Assembly: GCA_027422505.1 (NCBI GenBank)
Contig: JAPQWV010000017.1
Location: 17,299,501-17,363,500 of the forward strand
Reading direction: 5' to 3'
Length of the DNA: 64,000 nucleotides
Source of the DNA: Craterostigma plantagineum
Lineage: Eukaryota > Streptophyta > Magnoliopsida > Lamiales > Linderniaceae
Below, one piece after another: positions 1-9,801 of this stretch (its first letter is position 1; each line of letters opens with the position of its first letter). Both the position numbers and the translations under genes were made by a program. The notes under the pieces were generated by a model, which saw only the letters and a program-made list of their open reading frames with translations, ran no database searches and was not told the DNA's origin.

Positions 1-356
1 AATATTTTTGATATTTGGCGGGCCTGCCGCCCGCACGGGCTTCTTGAGAAATGGCAGCTCACCCCGTCGCTTTGGTGGGCCCTCGGCCCGAGGGCCGAGA
101 GCATTTTTGCTAGTTCTAAATATGTCATTGGTTAAATGACTTAATTAATAATTTTTGATTAGTCCATGTAATTAATATTATTTATTAGATGGAATATAAG
201 TTAATATTTGTTGAATCATGTGATATTTAAAATTATTGTTACAAAAATCAAGTGTTTGTGATGTAAAGAGTGGTATATGGGGTGTAGGAGGTGTGAATAG
301 TAGGACTCTTACCATTTGTAGAATAAGCTGAAAAAATAAGATTCTTTTTGCGACGC
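1..356. other. upstream flank of CGS, no gene seen
   Basis: The first 120 bases are GC-rich with short inverted runs (GGCGGG/CCCGCC and GGCCCTCGG/CCGAGGGCC near 18-36 and 79-97). From about 120 the sequence is AT-rich, as expected for a plant promoter. The GC-rich part could be the end of a repeat cut by the window edge. No protein match was recognised on either strand. Confidence 0.5.
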
Positions 357-363
357 TATAAAT
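357..363 (+). promoter_or_regulatory. candidate TATA box of CGS
   Basis: TATAAAT lies 58 bases before the ATG at 421. A start site about 30 bases downstream would give a short CT-rich leader of roughly 30 nt. The position fits a plant TATA box, but the transcription start is not shown by the sequence and an upstream leader intron cannot be excluded. Confidence 0.5.
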
Positions 364-420
364 TGAAGAAATATCACACAAATCTATTAAACCTCTCTCC
401 TAATCTAACGAACCCTAGTA

Positions 421-3400
421 ATGGCCGTCTCCAGCTTTGCAAGGACTTTACCGTCCTTTGAGTGCCGCTCAGATTCCGAGTTTTCTCGGGCGGAGATTCC
501 CTTCTCCGCCGGAAATAAACCCCGAGTCTCGTCGATCCTCCTGCGAGGTTCGTCGGCCGGCCATGGATTGTCGTCTCTCATTTTAAGGTTTCCTCCTAAT
601 TTCGTGCGCCAGCTTAGCACCAAGGCTCGTCGTAACTGCAGCAACATCGGCGTTGCTCAAATCGTCGCGGCGTCGTGGTCGGACAAGAATCCGGCGGCTT
701 CTTCAACGCCTCCGGCGGCTAACGCTGTCGACGCGGCGGCAATAACGCCGGTTGAGGTCGAGATAGAGGCCTCCGGCGTTGATTTATGTTGCGAGGGCGA
801 GGATGTACAGATTGAAAGCTCGCCGGCGTTCAAATACGCTCCTTTTTTGAATTCCGATGGCAGCATCGCTATTCATGCTGGTACTTCTTTTGCACGATTG
901 ATCTTGATAGCCCTTCCAATATTTATTGTTGCATCGGTCTGCTTGTTGGTTATGCTATGTGTATTTTTTTTGTTTATGCTAAGTGGATTTTTTTTTCTCT
1001 CTGTTGTCGTTTGGTTAGAATAAGCTGAACCAACTGCATGTTGTGGCGTAGTCTATTAATGAACGTATCTGTGTTTGTTTTTCATGTATTGCTGATTATG
1101 GTTTTGGTAGTTGAACATTATGACCTGTTTAATGTTCTCTAGCAATTTGGTGGGCGTGGCACTTGCCGGAAGGTATGCATATGAATGCTCATTAACTCAT
1201 TTTGCAGGTGAAAGGTTGGGTCGTGGCATTGCTACTGATGCAATAACTACTCCTGTAGTCAACAATCTGCTTATTTCTTCAAGAAAACTGCTGATCTTAT
1301 TGATTTTAAGGTATATTTAGTAATATCTTGAAGACTAATTGTTTGTATGGTTCGATCTTTATTCTATAATATATATTGGACTAATTGATCCAGGTTGTAG
1401 GTGCTTGCATCAGGTTTTTTTTTTTTTTTGTCATTTCATTTGGTGTGTTTTACATGACAAATTGATGATCAACCTGATCTGTTCGCAGGAGAAAAGAAGT
1501 GCAAGTTACGAATACGGGCGCTATGGGAACTACACTACTACTGTTTTAGAGGAGAAGATAAGGTTAAATATTCTTCGGTACTCTTCTTTACTTTCTTGAA
1601 ACTTTTATAAGTTGTGAGCTCATTATGTGTGCTGATACTTCACATCCAGTGCACTTGAAGGGGCTGAATCAACTGTTGTAATGGCTTCTGGAATGTGTGC
1701 GAGCACTGTCATGTTAATGGCACTCGTCCCTGCCGGTGGGCACATAGTCACAACCACTGACTGTTACAGAAGGACTAGGATATTTATTGAGAATTTCCTT
1801 CCCAAAATGGGCATATCTGTACGTTCATTCCCTGCAGTTCTACTTCTGTTCCTTCTATTGGTCGGAAAGCATCGAAATCTATGATGAGCAATGAGCATTC
1901 TATATCAAGTCATTTTGATTGTGTTTCCGGTCGTTTTATCTATTCCTGAAACAAATTTATGTGGGATGATGACAAAAAGGGCACAAAACTTCAGGAAAAC
2001 AAAATATTGTTTGATTCAGATTTTCACTTTCGAAATCTTTATCTGTGATGGCAATACTGCAGGCTACTGTTATTGATCCTGCTAACGTGGATGATCTGGA
2101 GTCTGCTTTAGAGAACCACAACGTAAGTAAACCTTGTAGAAATTCTCCTTGTGCTTTTCATTTGCCATTGTTTGTTCCTTTGGCTAAAACACCTGATAAA
2201 AATAGCATAAAAATGTTCCCTGCAGGTCACTCTTTTTATCACAGAATCTCCCACAAATCCCTTCCTGAGATGTGTTGACATTGAACTGCTTTCTAAGCTT
2301 TGCCATGCCAAAGGAGCCTTAGTGTGCATTGATGGGACTTTTGCAACCCCACTTAACCAGAAAGCCCTGGCTCATGGAGCTGATATCATTATTCATTCTG
2401 GTACCAAATACATTGCAGGCCACAATGATGTATGTTATGAACCTTTAATCAATTTTTGGCTGTAAAACTGTTCATGACCCATCTTCGCATTAAAATGGAC
2501 TCATTCTTGCATACAGGTTCTTTCGGGAACAGTAAGTGGCCCTGAGAAGTTGGTGTCAGCCGTTCGTAACTTGCATCATATTCTGGGCGGTACTCTAAAT
2601 CCTGTGAGTTATCCGTAGAAAGATTTACCCCATGGGATGATGCTCTTTGAGATTGAATCCCTGGCTTGGTTTTATAACGCCATGGCTTTGTTTTTCTTCC
2701 CGTTGCTTGTCCTAAATATGTGATTTTTAAACCATGTCTGATCAGAATGCTGCATATCTGATCATAAGAGGCATGAAGACGCTGCATCTACGTGTACAGC
2801 AACAAAACACTACTGCTCAAAGGATGGCCGAAGTTTTAGAGGCACATCCAAAGGTACAGACATGCATACTCAATTGGGTCATGGTCATATCTCTTCCTTT
2901 TCATTTTCTCTCTCCTTAATAATTTATTTGATATGTGATCTAATAATCGGCGGGTTTGACTTAAACTTGCAGATTACGCGCGTTTACTATCCAGGCTTCA
3001 AAAGCCACCCTGAACACCACCTTGCAAAGAGGCAGATGAGTGGCTTTGGTGGAGTTGTTAGTTTTGAGGTTAGTATACTCCGTGTCTGCACTTTCGATTG
3101 TTTATCTGTTTCATTCTTCCTTTTCATCAGCAAATCAACAACATTGGTGTAGGTCGACGGAGACCTATATGCCACTGCAAAGTTCGTCGACTCGCTCAAA
3201 ATACCATATATAGCTCCTTCATTCGGTGGCTGTGAAAGCATTGTTGATCAGCCAGCTATAATGTCTTATTGGTGGGTCTCAAATTATCGAATAACTCGTT
3301 ATTAGTGGTAATAATTACAACTTTGAGTTGATTATGGTTATTTTATCAAGCAGGGATCTGCCGCAGGCAGAGAGAGCCAAGTATGGTATAATGAACAACT

Positions 3401-3477
3401 TGGTTCGTTTTAGTTTTGGAATTGAGGACTTTGAAGACTTGAAAGCTGACATTCTTCAGGCTCTTGAGGCAATATAG
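421..3477 (+). CDS. CGS1: cystathionine gamma-synthase, chloroplastic, 11 exons, one frameshift in exon 2
   Basis: PLP enzyme joining O-phosphohomoserine and cysteine to cystathionine in the plastid, the committed step to methionine. Exons by GT-AG borders: 421-880, 1208-1310, 1489-1562, 1650-1818, 2063-2122, 2226-2429, 2517-2603, 2746-2853, 2973-3068, 3153-3271, 3354-3477 (stop TAG). They sum to 1604 nt, one short of 535 codons (534 residues plus stop). The missing base is in exon 2 near 1264-1265, where the family frame resumes at TCT 1266. Residues 1 to about 60 look like a transit peptide. The MTO1 region follows at residues 70-80 and the Cys/Met-metabolism PLP fold fills the rest. The Schiff-base Lys is AAA at 2406-2408 in the run [12 protein letters not shown]. 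Length is close to the plant family (Arabidopsis about 563). Oddity: the family motif GRYGNPT reads GRYGNYT in exon 3. Identification is very secure; whether this copy is functional depends on the frameshift. Confidence 0.96.
628..681 (+). promoter_or_regulatory. MTO1 nascent-peptide autoregulatory region of CGS exon 1
   Basis: Codons 70-80 read [11 protein letters not shown] (628-660), followed by IVAASWS up to codon 87 (681). In Arabidopsis CGS1 the same 11-residue stretch acts as a nascent peptide in the ribosome tunnel: with S-adenosylmethionine it stalls elongation at a Ser 17 residues after the first Arg and triggers mRNA decay. Here Ser87 is exactly 17 residues after Arg70, so motif and spacing are both kept. 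That this plant gene is regulated the same way is inferred from conservation. Confidence 0.9.
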
Positions 3478-5427
3478 AAACAAAGTGAGGTGATTTGTTT
3501 CATTTTGTTGCATCTCTTTGATTATTACCAGATTGTATTGGACGCTTTAACCTCTATCGAGGTTTTTGTTCCATTAGCTTTAAATTATTTTGTCTGGTTT
3601 GAATAATATCGTCTGTCACTTTTGTATATTTTAAGAGTATGGTGGGAAAGAGATTATACTTGGAATATGCTCTTTTCGTAACAAAGAAACTTGGCCTATG
3701 ATGCTTATTTAAATCTGTCAGCTATCACGATTCTTTTTTTTTTTCCAAATAAAAATCCATTTGTCTACTTCAATTTCTTATAAAAATTGTACACCAAATT
3801 TGAATTTATCATATAGATATATTTTAAATAAAGAGCAAAAAACTTTCTATATATATTTTCACTCTCTGTGATCAAAGCAGATTCCTTTCAATTGCTCTTT
3901 TGTTGCTTTAGCTTCCATTCCTCTCATTTTGTAGGAAGTAAAATTCATCTAGTCAATATTCTGGAATCAACATCTTTGCCTGAAGTTCTCTCTTTTGCTC
4001 CAAACAATACTTAAATTTATAAAGGACGATACAAAGCTAATTAGTCTGCTCGGCAAGAGCCTCTAAATACAACGAACATCGAATATGGAGGAGTTCTCTT
4101 TCGAAAGAGAAACCATCCACAACAAAAGAAAAGGGAACAAAAATAAAAAAGAAAACAAGTATTTAAGCATGGAACCAAAAAAAATATAGAACCTATTATA
4201 AATTGAGTCTAAAACTCCACGACTATGATGATTCCTATTGATGACCCGATTCATAGTATTGTTTACTTAACTTTTTTGTCTTCAACTTCAAAATCTCGTA
4301 TTTTTCGGAAAGAAACTCTCATAAAGAGAAAGTTAACTCTTACAAGAGAAGACTCTCTCGTAGAGAGAAACGAGAAGAAAAATAGGAGAGAGAAAAACTA
4401 CAAAAATTGAAGAAAACAAAGAGAACTAACCAACCTCCATTAACAGAGGAATGGGAGTAGGGATGGAGAAAACCTAGAGAGAAGGAGGAGATGGGTATTA
4501 GAGAGGGGGAGTCTGAGTTAAATTTTGCGTAAAGTTGTATTACAAAACCACATAATAATTGGATTTTTTTTCTATTAGGAGGTATTCTCAGACAATGCCC
4601 ATGTGTAAGTCTCACAATCAGACTAAATTAAGTTTGAAGCATCAAAACCTTATTGTCGGCTATGGAATGGTCCTGAATTCAAGCAAGACTAACTTTTGTA
4701 GCCTCTATGTCTCGTCCCAAGTCCACATATTATGATAATGAAGGAGTTTAAGTAGGTTCAAACTCATGATCTCCATTTGGAGTAACATGACCCAACCAAT
4801 TGAGCAAAGGTTAGTTGTTCGGGTTGCAAAAAAGATATTCACGTGAATTAATAACTCTGTAATGCAATGGAGGTGTACAGTTAGCTGCGTATGAACCAAC
4901 AAAAAAGTCTTAGGATAATTTGGAAAAGTTATATATGCAGTCAAACATTGCCAAAGCAATATTACTTGGAGATTGACATTTGATCTCTTCAATGAAACAA
5001 CACGAGTGTTCAAGAATGTTATGCAAAAGGTGTGATCAATTAGTAATTACAGAATTGATGGAATTACGAGCGTTTGCACCGTATATCTCTCCTAGGGAAG
5101 AACAACGTCTTGTTCATTTGTTGATGGCTCTTCGTAGCGATTCGAATTACGTTGAAGAATACTCTTGCATCAGAATCCTCGACCTACAGTCGCTTCGGTG
5201 GTCAACTAGTTACTTGATTAGGAGACTCGTTTCAAGTCTCAACTCTCAAACAAAAAAATAAAATAAAATGAATTCTCCCCAACCTAGGGCCATTTGTTTG
5301 TAGTTCCTCTTGATGTCTGTAACACCAAGTAATGGTTTGCATCCTCCTTCCTCTTCAAGCAGTATATCTTCAGTTATATTGATTCTTGACTTTAGAGCCT
5401 CGTATCACGTATCGTCTACTTTACTAT
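3478..5427. other. CGS 3' flank and intergenic AT-rich DNA
   Basis: Contains the presumed 3' untranslated region just after the stop, then AT-rich DNA with purine-rich and pyrimidine-rich runs (about 4080-4420). Short open frames on both strands match no family I recognise and lack typical coding composition. No LTR or TIR pair was found before the target duplication at 5428. Confidence 0.5.
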
Positions 5428-5432
5428 ACTTT

Positions 5433-5639
5433 TGTTAGCTAATAATCTCAAAGCGGGACCAAGAGAAAAATAAAAAACCGAAGAAATTAAAAAGAGATCA
5501 AGTTTGAAAATCACAACAAAGAAAAGTCATATAAGATATCTTATCTTAGACCAAATGAAGATATGCGCATGCGTAGTATTCAATGCCGTGATATCTTTCC
5601 CATCTACTATGTACTATTAAATATATGCATCTGTAGTAG

Positions 5640-5670
<31 letters not shown>

Positions 5671-5824
5671 AAGAAAAGAAATAGAAGGCACAAAATGCCA
5701 TGATACGTGAGTTGTGAATGAGCTAAAAAAACATGAAGTGTTATACGTGTAGAAGAAAAGAAATACGAAAAGAGTTGCCAAGTTTTTTATTCTCGTCATT
5801 CGATCTTAAAAAAATAAAATAACA
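5433..5824 (+). repeat. element A LTR 1 (5')
   Basis: Begins TGTTAGC and ends ATAACA, 392 bp, directly preceded by the ACTTT duplication. It matches LTR 2 and LTR 3 over its full length with scattered substitutions. It contains a run of 26 G at 5643-5668, which is 15 G in LTR 2 and only a short G run in LTR 3. Confidence 0.92.
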
Positions 5825-5827
5825 AAC

Positions 5828-5839
5828 TGGTATCAGAGC
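5828..5839 (+). other. element A primer binding site, unit 1
   Basis: TGGTATCAGAGC three bases after LTR 1. This is the usual plant retrotransposon site complementary to the 3' end of initiator methionine tRNA. Confidence 0.93.
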
Positions 5840-6851
5840 CAAGGTGTTAGCGGAGCGGACAGAGCCGATGATGTCGCCAGAGCCGACAGAGCCGATGGTG
5901 CCGATGGTGTGGAAGCGGATATTATATGCCCACATGTTAATCCCGCAACTCACCGAGAATAACTACGGAAGGTGGAGCGTCGAAATGAAAGCTCTATTCA
6001 AATCGCAAGGCTTATGGAAAATAGTCGAAGATGGATATTCACCCGATACGACGGGGTATACAAGGTCGCGACGGAAGACGTTGGGAGCCGCCGTCAAAGA
6101 AAATGGCCTCGCGCTCCTCGTCATCTACGAGGCGTTAGATTTTACCGGTTTCAGAGTGATAGGCGCAACGAGAAAAGCCAAGGAAGCCTGGGATCTGTTG
6201 GAGAAAGCGTACAAAGGCGCTGATTACACCAACCAAGTTCAGCCACAAAAACAGGGCGAACTTGAGACGATGAAGGAGGACGAGAAGAACGTTAAGGACG
6301 AACCTGTACGAGCCTCGCGGCGTAGAGAGAAAGAGTGACAGAGACTACGCTGATGAGCCTAAACCAGTGGGTGCAAAGAAAAAAGATGAACCACCGGTTA
6401 TAGCCGCGAAGGAAAAAGAAGGCGGAGCGTCAAAGAAAGACGCCTGTGAAGCCACAGAAAAGGAGAAAAAATCTCCAAAAGGCCGAAGAAGCCTTGAAAG
6501 AAGAGAAAAAGGCTGAAGCAGCCGTTGAAGTGATAAAAGAAAATATTACTCGTGAAGTATCCACCGCCACTCCACCAACGGAACCTCCCTACGAGGAGGA
6601 GCCCTCAGAGCTCGAGAAAGAGGAGGTGTATGAAGAAACGCCGCCACGACAACCACCTGAGAAAGTCGAGGAGATCGACGTGAGGACATCGGAAAATGCC
6701 GATGACGTGAAAAGCAAGGTCGACGACGCCATGCATGCATTGACGGAGAAGGCTAAAGATAATGCCTACAAGGAGAATGTAAAATCTATAGAGACATACG
6801 AGACAGTGTCAAAGAAAGACGATTATGCTGATGAAGAGACGATAAAGAAGC
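5840..6851 (+). pseudogene. element A gag, unit 1, proximal part (frameshifted)
   Basis: The N-terminal 110-130 residues carry a copia-type gag signature: L.E.NY.RWSVEMKA.F, a GLW.I.EDGY stretch, then AVKENGLALL..YEALD and ATRKAKEAWDLLEKAYKG, as in the DUF4219/UBN2 gag domains that shape virus-like particles. After about 6338 the frame breaks and resumes in another frame (6446-6856) as a Lys/Glu/Pro-rich segment of low complexity. No CCHC zinc knuckle is seen. Unit 2 starts gag at an ATG overlapping the PBS; in unit 1 that ATG is CTG and one base is missing after the PBS, so this copy has lost the ancestral start. The gene is cut at 6851 by the solo LTR and continues at 11527. Confidence 0.8.
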
Positions 6852-7548
6852 TGTAATACCCCTAAAAATTTAATACGGGATTTTAGATAAGTAAATGTGT
6901 AATATGGTGGATTATGAAGCTTGATAAAGAAATTTAAACTGTGAAACAAGAATATTAATTTTTATGGGTTCAAATAAAATTCGAAACTGACCTAGGAGCT
7001 AAATAAAACCTAATAGGTTAAGGTAAATCAAGCTTGGGTTATAGTTGATAGGGTTTAAATAAACTTCAAAATAAGGCCCACAAGCCCAAAGTATAAGATA
7101 AACATGAGATTGCTTAACCCTAAGGTAAAATTCGCCATTTACCAAACTATCTAATCAACATCATTTTCGAGAACTTTATTATAGTGTATATCCTTAGTTG
7201 TGAGTTAAAAACGAAATTCTAATACCTACAAAAGAAACCATACGAGGAAGAGGAGAAAGAATACTAAAGCACTTCAACTCCCTAAAACCAACAATTCGAC
7301 AACTTGAGCAAGGAATAACAATTCGACAATTTAAGCAAGGTATATTTCTTGAACATAGTGTATCTAAATCATTTTCCATGAAGTTATATACTGATCTAGT
7401 GACTAAGTGAGGATTCTAAATAATTTCGTGGGTTGCCATGTTTGGGGAAACCCTAGTTCGTCAAGATTTAATCATGACTCTTGTAGCTGATTTAATCTCG
7501 GTAGTATATGCTTTTACATGATATATATATATATATACACACGATTTA

Positions 7549-7955
7549 GGTATTTTTAATTAAATAAACAAAAAAAAACAAACATTAACAAAATAAACGG
7601 CATTAATAAAATAGAGAATTTCGTACTCTAGGAGTACGAATTAGTAATTCGTACTCCCAGAATACGACTTACGTTCGGGCGTTGACCCGCTGACCCGACA
7701 CGTCGGCGTAACTCGTATCTGGGAAATACGAGTTAGTAATTCGTACTCTAGGAGTACGAATTACCTGCTGACCACGCTGACCCTGACATGGCAATGACAT
7801 GGCGCGTTATCTCGTATTCTCAGTATACGAGACAGTAACTCGTATCCTGAGGATACGAGTTACGTTATGTGGCCGACCAATACGAGTTACAATAATTCAC
7901 GTAACTCGTATGCCCGGAATACGAGTTACTTAACTCGTATCTCCAGGATACGATT
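7549..7955. repeat. MULE left TIR plus subterminal palindrome array
   Basis: After about 70 bases of TIR comes a series of near-palindromic modules of the form TCGTACTCYNGGAGTACGA or ACTCGTATCCnGGATACGAGT, roughly eight between 7620 and 7955. Neighbouring modules are joined by palindromic linkers such as GAATTAGTAATTC. Each module could form a hairpin. Confidence 0.85.
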
Positions 7956-8036
7956 TAAGTTCCTATAAATCCCCCCTCCCCAGAACGACTCGTATATCAT
8001 TAGCCCTTCTCAACATTTATATTAATAACTCAAACA

Positions 8037-8675
8037 ATGGTGTCGAGTCGCGTACAAGTCATAGTATATTTCGGCGGCAATATAATTCAATCATCTGATG
8101 ATACCATCAAATATAGTATCCGCCCTGTTGGGTATAGGCGAATTCGTCGCACCACCAGTTTTTCCGAGTTTATTTCGTTGTTGTTCGAAATTACGGGTGC
8201 TGATAGCAGTCGTTGTTCGTTGACTATCCATGCCAAAAATGAATACTTTCAACATTCCCGCCATTTTCATCAGCTTTTTCAAATCTCCAACGACAACGAT
8301 TTACAATTTTTCATACATCCCGATTCAGAAAACAATTGTGTCGAGGTTTTTGTTGAAACAGTTGAAAATCCAAACTTTGATTTGAACGAAGAGCCTCATC
8401 GAAATTTTGAAGTTGGTTCTTCGAGTTACACCTGTACGGATTTTCCCGACATTGCCTCAGTTACGGCAGGGTTCAGTAATGTCTCTTTGGAGATGTCGGG
8501 GCATGTTCCATTCAATATGCCGGAAGCCGTGTTAGAATCGGAGCCAGAAGTCGTGCCAGAACTCGAGGAAGACGTTCATGTTAGTGATTCAGAGGCGGAT
8601 TATGTGGATCCACTTTTATCCGAGTTACCTGATCCCAACGAGGACGACGAGAATGACGACGATGATGTGCCATAG
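8037..8675 (+). CDS. 212-aa MULE ORF, possible PB1-like N-terminal domain
   Basis: Uninterrupted from ATG to TAG. The start (V.VYFGG.I....D.IKYS, then FSEFISLLFEI and a DLQFFIHPDS stretch) resembles the PB1-like N-terminal module of plant MuDR/MULE transposases. The rest is acidic and low complexity, ending in a run of Asp/Glu (about residues 175-212). The zinc ribbon, DDE catalytic domain and SWIM finger of MULE transposases are absent, so the protein cannot be a full transposase. It may be a truncated mudrA N-terminus or a captured host fragment. A TATA-like TATAAAT lies near 7964. No RNA evidence is available from sequence alone. Confidence 0.5.
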   Translation: MVSSRVQVIVYFGGNIIQSSDDTIKYSIRPVGYRRIRRTTSFSEFISLLFEITGADSSRCSLTIHAKNEYFQHSRHFHQLFQISNDNDLQFFIHPDSENNCVEVFVETVENPNFDLNEEPHRNFEVGSSSYTCTDFPDIASVTAGFSNVSLEMSGHVPFNMPEAVLESEPEVVPELEEDVHVSDSEADYVDPLLSELPDPNEDDENDDDDVP

Positions 8676-9011
8676 ACGCTGTATAGACCCATAACGTTCA
8701 ACTTTCCTAATAAGCGACCGTGTAAGATATTCGGTGCTTCTCTAGTACCCCACACAACATTTTCTAACGACCTACATTTAATAGTACTATCTATCACACT
8801 CGGATCTAATAATAAGTCCCTACTACGGTGATTTGACTGCATCGTCAACACCGAACTATCAATAGGCCCGTAACAAGCATCCAAATCCATTCTACATTTA
8901 ATGAAACAAATCGACAATCAATAAAAGCATTTGATATGATGAAATTAACACAAAAAATTGATTTTCGAATCATAACGGGTACCCAAACTACTCGCGTGTA
9001 CGACGTCGTCT

Positions 9012-9480
9012 GGGCGGGGGAAAGACGGGGCGTGGGGCAGCGGCGGGGGGGGGGGGGGGCAGCGACGGGGGCGGGGCTGCGGGCGTGGCGTCGGGGCGTC
9101 GGGGGGCGGAGCAGCGGGGCAGCGGCAGCAGCGACGGGCAGCGGCGGGCAGCGACGGGGGGCGGGGCAGCGACGGGGGCGGGGCTGCGGGCGTGGGGCAG
9201 CGGCGGGGCAGCGTCGGCAGGGGGCGGGGCACAGGGACGGGGGCGGGCGTGGGGCAGCAACGGGCGGCGGGCGCGGGGCCGCGACGGCGGGCGGGGCAGC
9301 GACGGGGGCGGGGCTGCGGGCGTGGGGCAGCGACGGGCAGCGGCGGTGCAGCGACGGGGGGCGGGGCAGCGACAGCGGGCGGGGCAGCGGCGCGTGGGGC
9401 AGCGACAGCGGGCGGGGCAGCGACGGCGGGCGTGGCGTCGGGGCGTCGCGTCTCAGTCGGGCGCGGCGTGGCGTGGCGTC
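9012..9480. repeat. GC-rich minisatellite inside the MULE
   Basis: Built from variable-order short units such as GGGGCAGCGACGGGGGCGG and GCTGCGGGCGTGGGGCAGCG. It is far more GC-rich than anything around it and stays open in several frames only because stop codons are rare in such sequence. It ends in a run of TCGTC units (about 9517-9560). Treated as a repeat, not a gene. Confidence 0.85.
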
Positions 9481-9595
9481 GGGGATCGCGGCGGTCGCGG
9501 CGGGCAGCAGTTCGGCGTCGTCTTCGTCGTCTTCGTCGGCTTCGTCGTCGTCTTCGTCGTTTCAGTTCGTCGCGAGGGTTTTGTTATAAACCAGA

Positions 9596-9801
9596 TTTAA
9601 TTCGTACTCCCAGAGTACGAATTACTAATTCGTATCCTGGGAGTACGAGTTAGTCCAGGTAGGCGCACGCGCCAGCTGGGCCCGTAAATCGTACTCCCAG
9701 AGTACGAGTGGAGTACGAAGATACCTATTTTATTAATACTTTTGCTTCTCCGTTTATTTTGTTAATGTTTATTTTTTTTAAAAAATTTAATTAAAAATAC
9801 C
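9596..9801. repeat. MULE right subterminal palindromes and TIR
   Basis: Three or more palindromic modules (ATTCGTACTCCCAGAGTACG and relatives, 9600-9720) precede the right TIR, which is the inverted partner of 7549 onward and ends AAAAATACC at 9801. Confidence 0.85.

Larger units (their letters stand above)
7549..9801. mobile_element. Mutator-like element (MULE), 2253 bp
   Basis: Flanked by a perfect 9-bp duplication CACGATTTA (7540-7548 and 9802-9810), the length typical of Mutator superfamily insertions. The ends are long imperfect terminal inverted repeats beginning GGTATTTTTAATTAAA, with a further shared block (AACATTAACAAAATAAACGG) about 40 bases in. It contains one open frame (8037-8675), hairpin-rich subterminal regions and a GC-rich repeat tract. 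No MULE transposase catalytic core is seen, so it is non-autonomous or a deletion derivative. Confidence 0.9.

Noticed and set aside
8936..9653. Long overlapping open frames in several reading frames encoding Gly/Ala/Arg-rich or Pro/Ala-rich peptides
   Set aside because: They arise because the GC-rich minisatellite has few stop codons; several frames are open over the same bases and the peptides only mirror the repeat.
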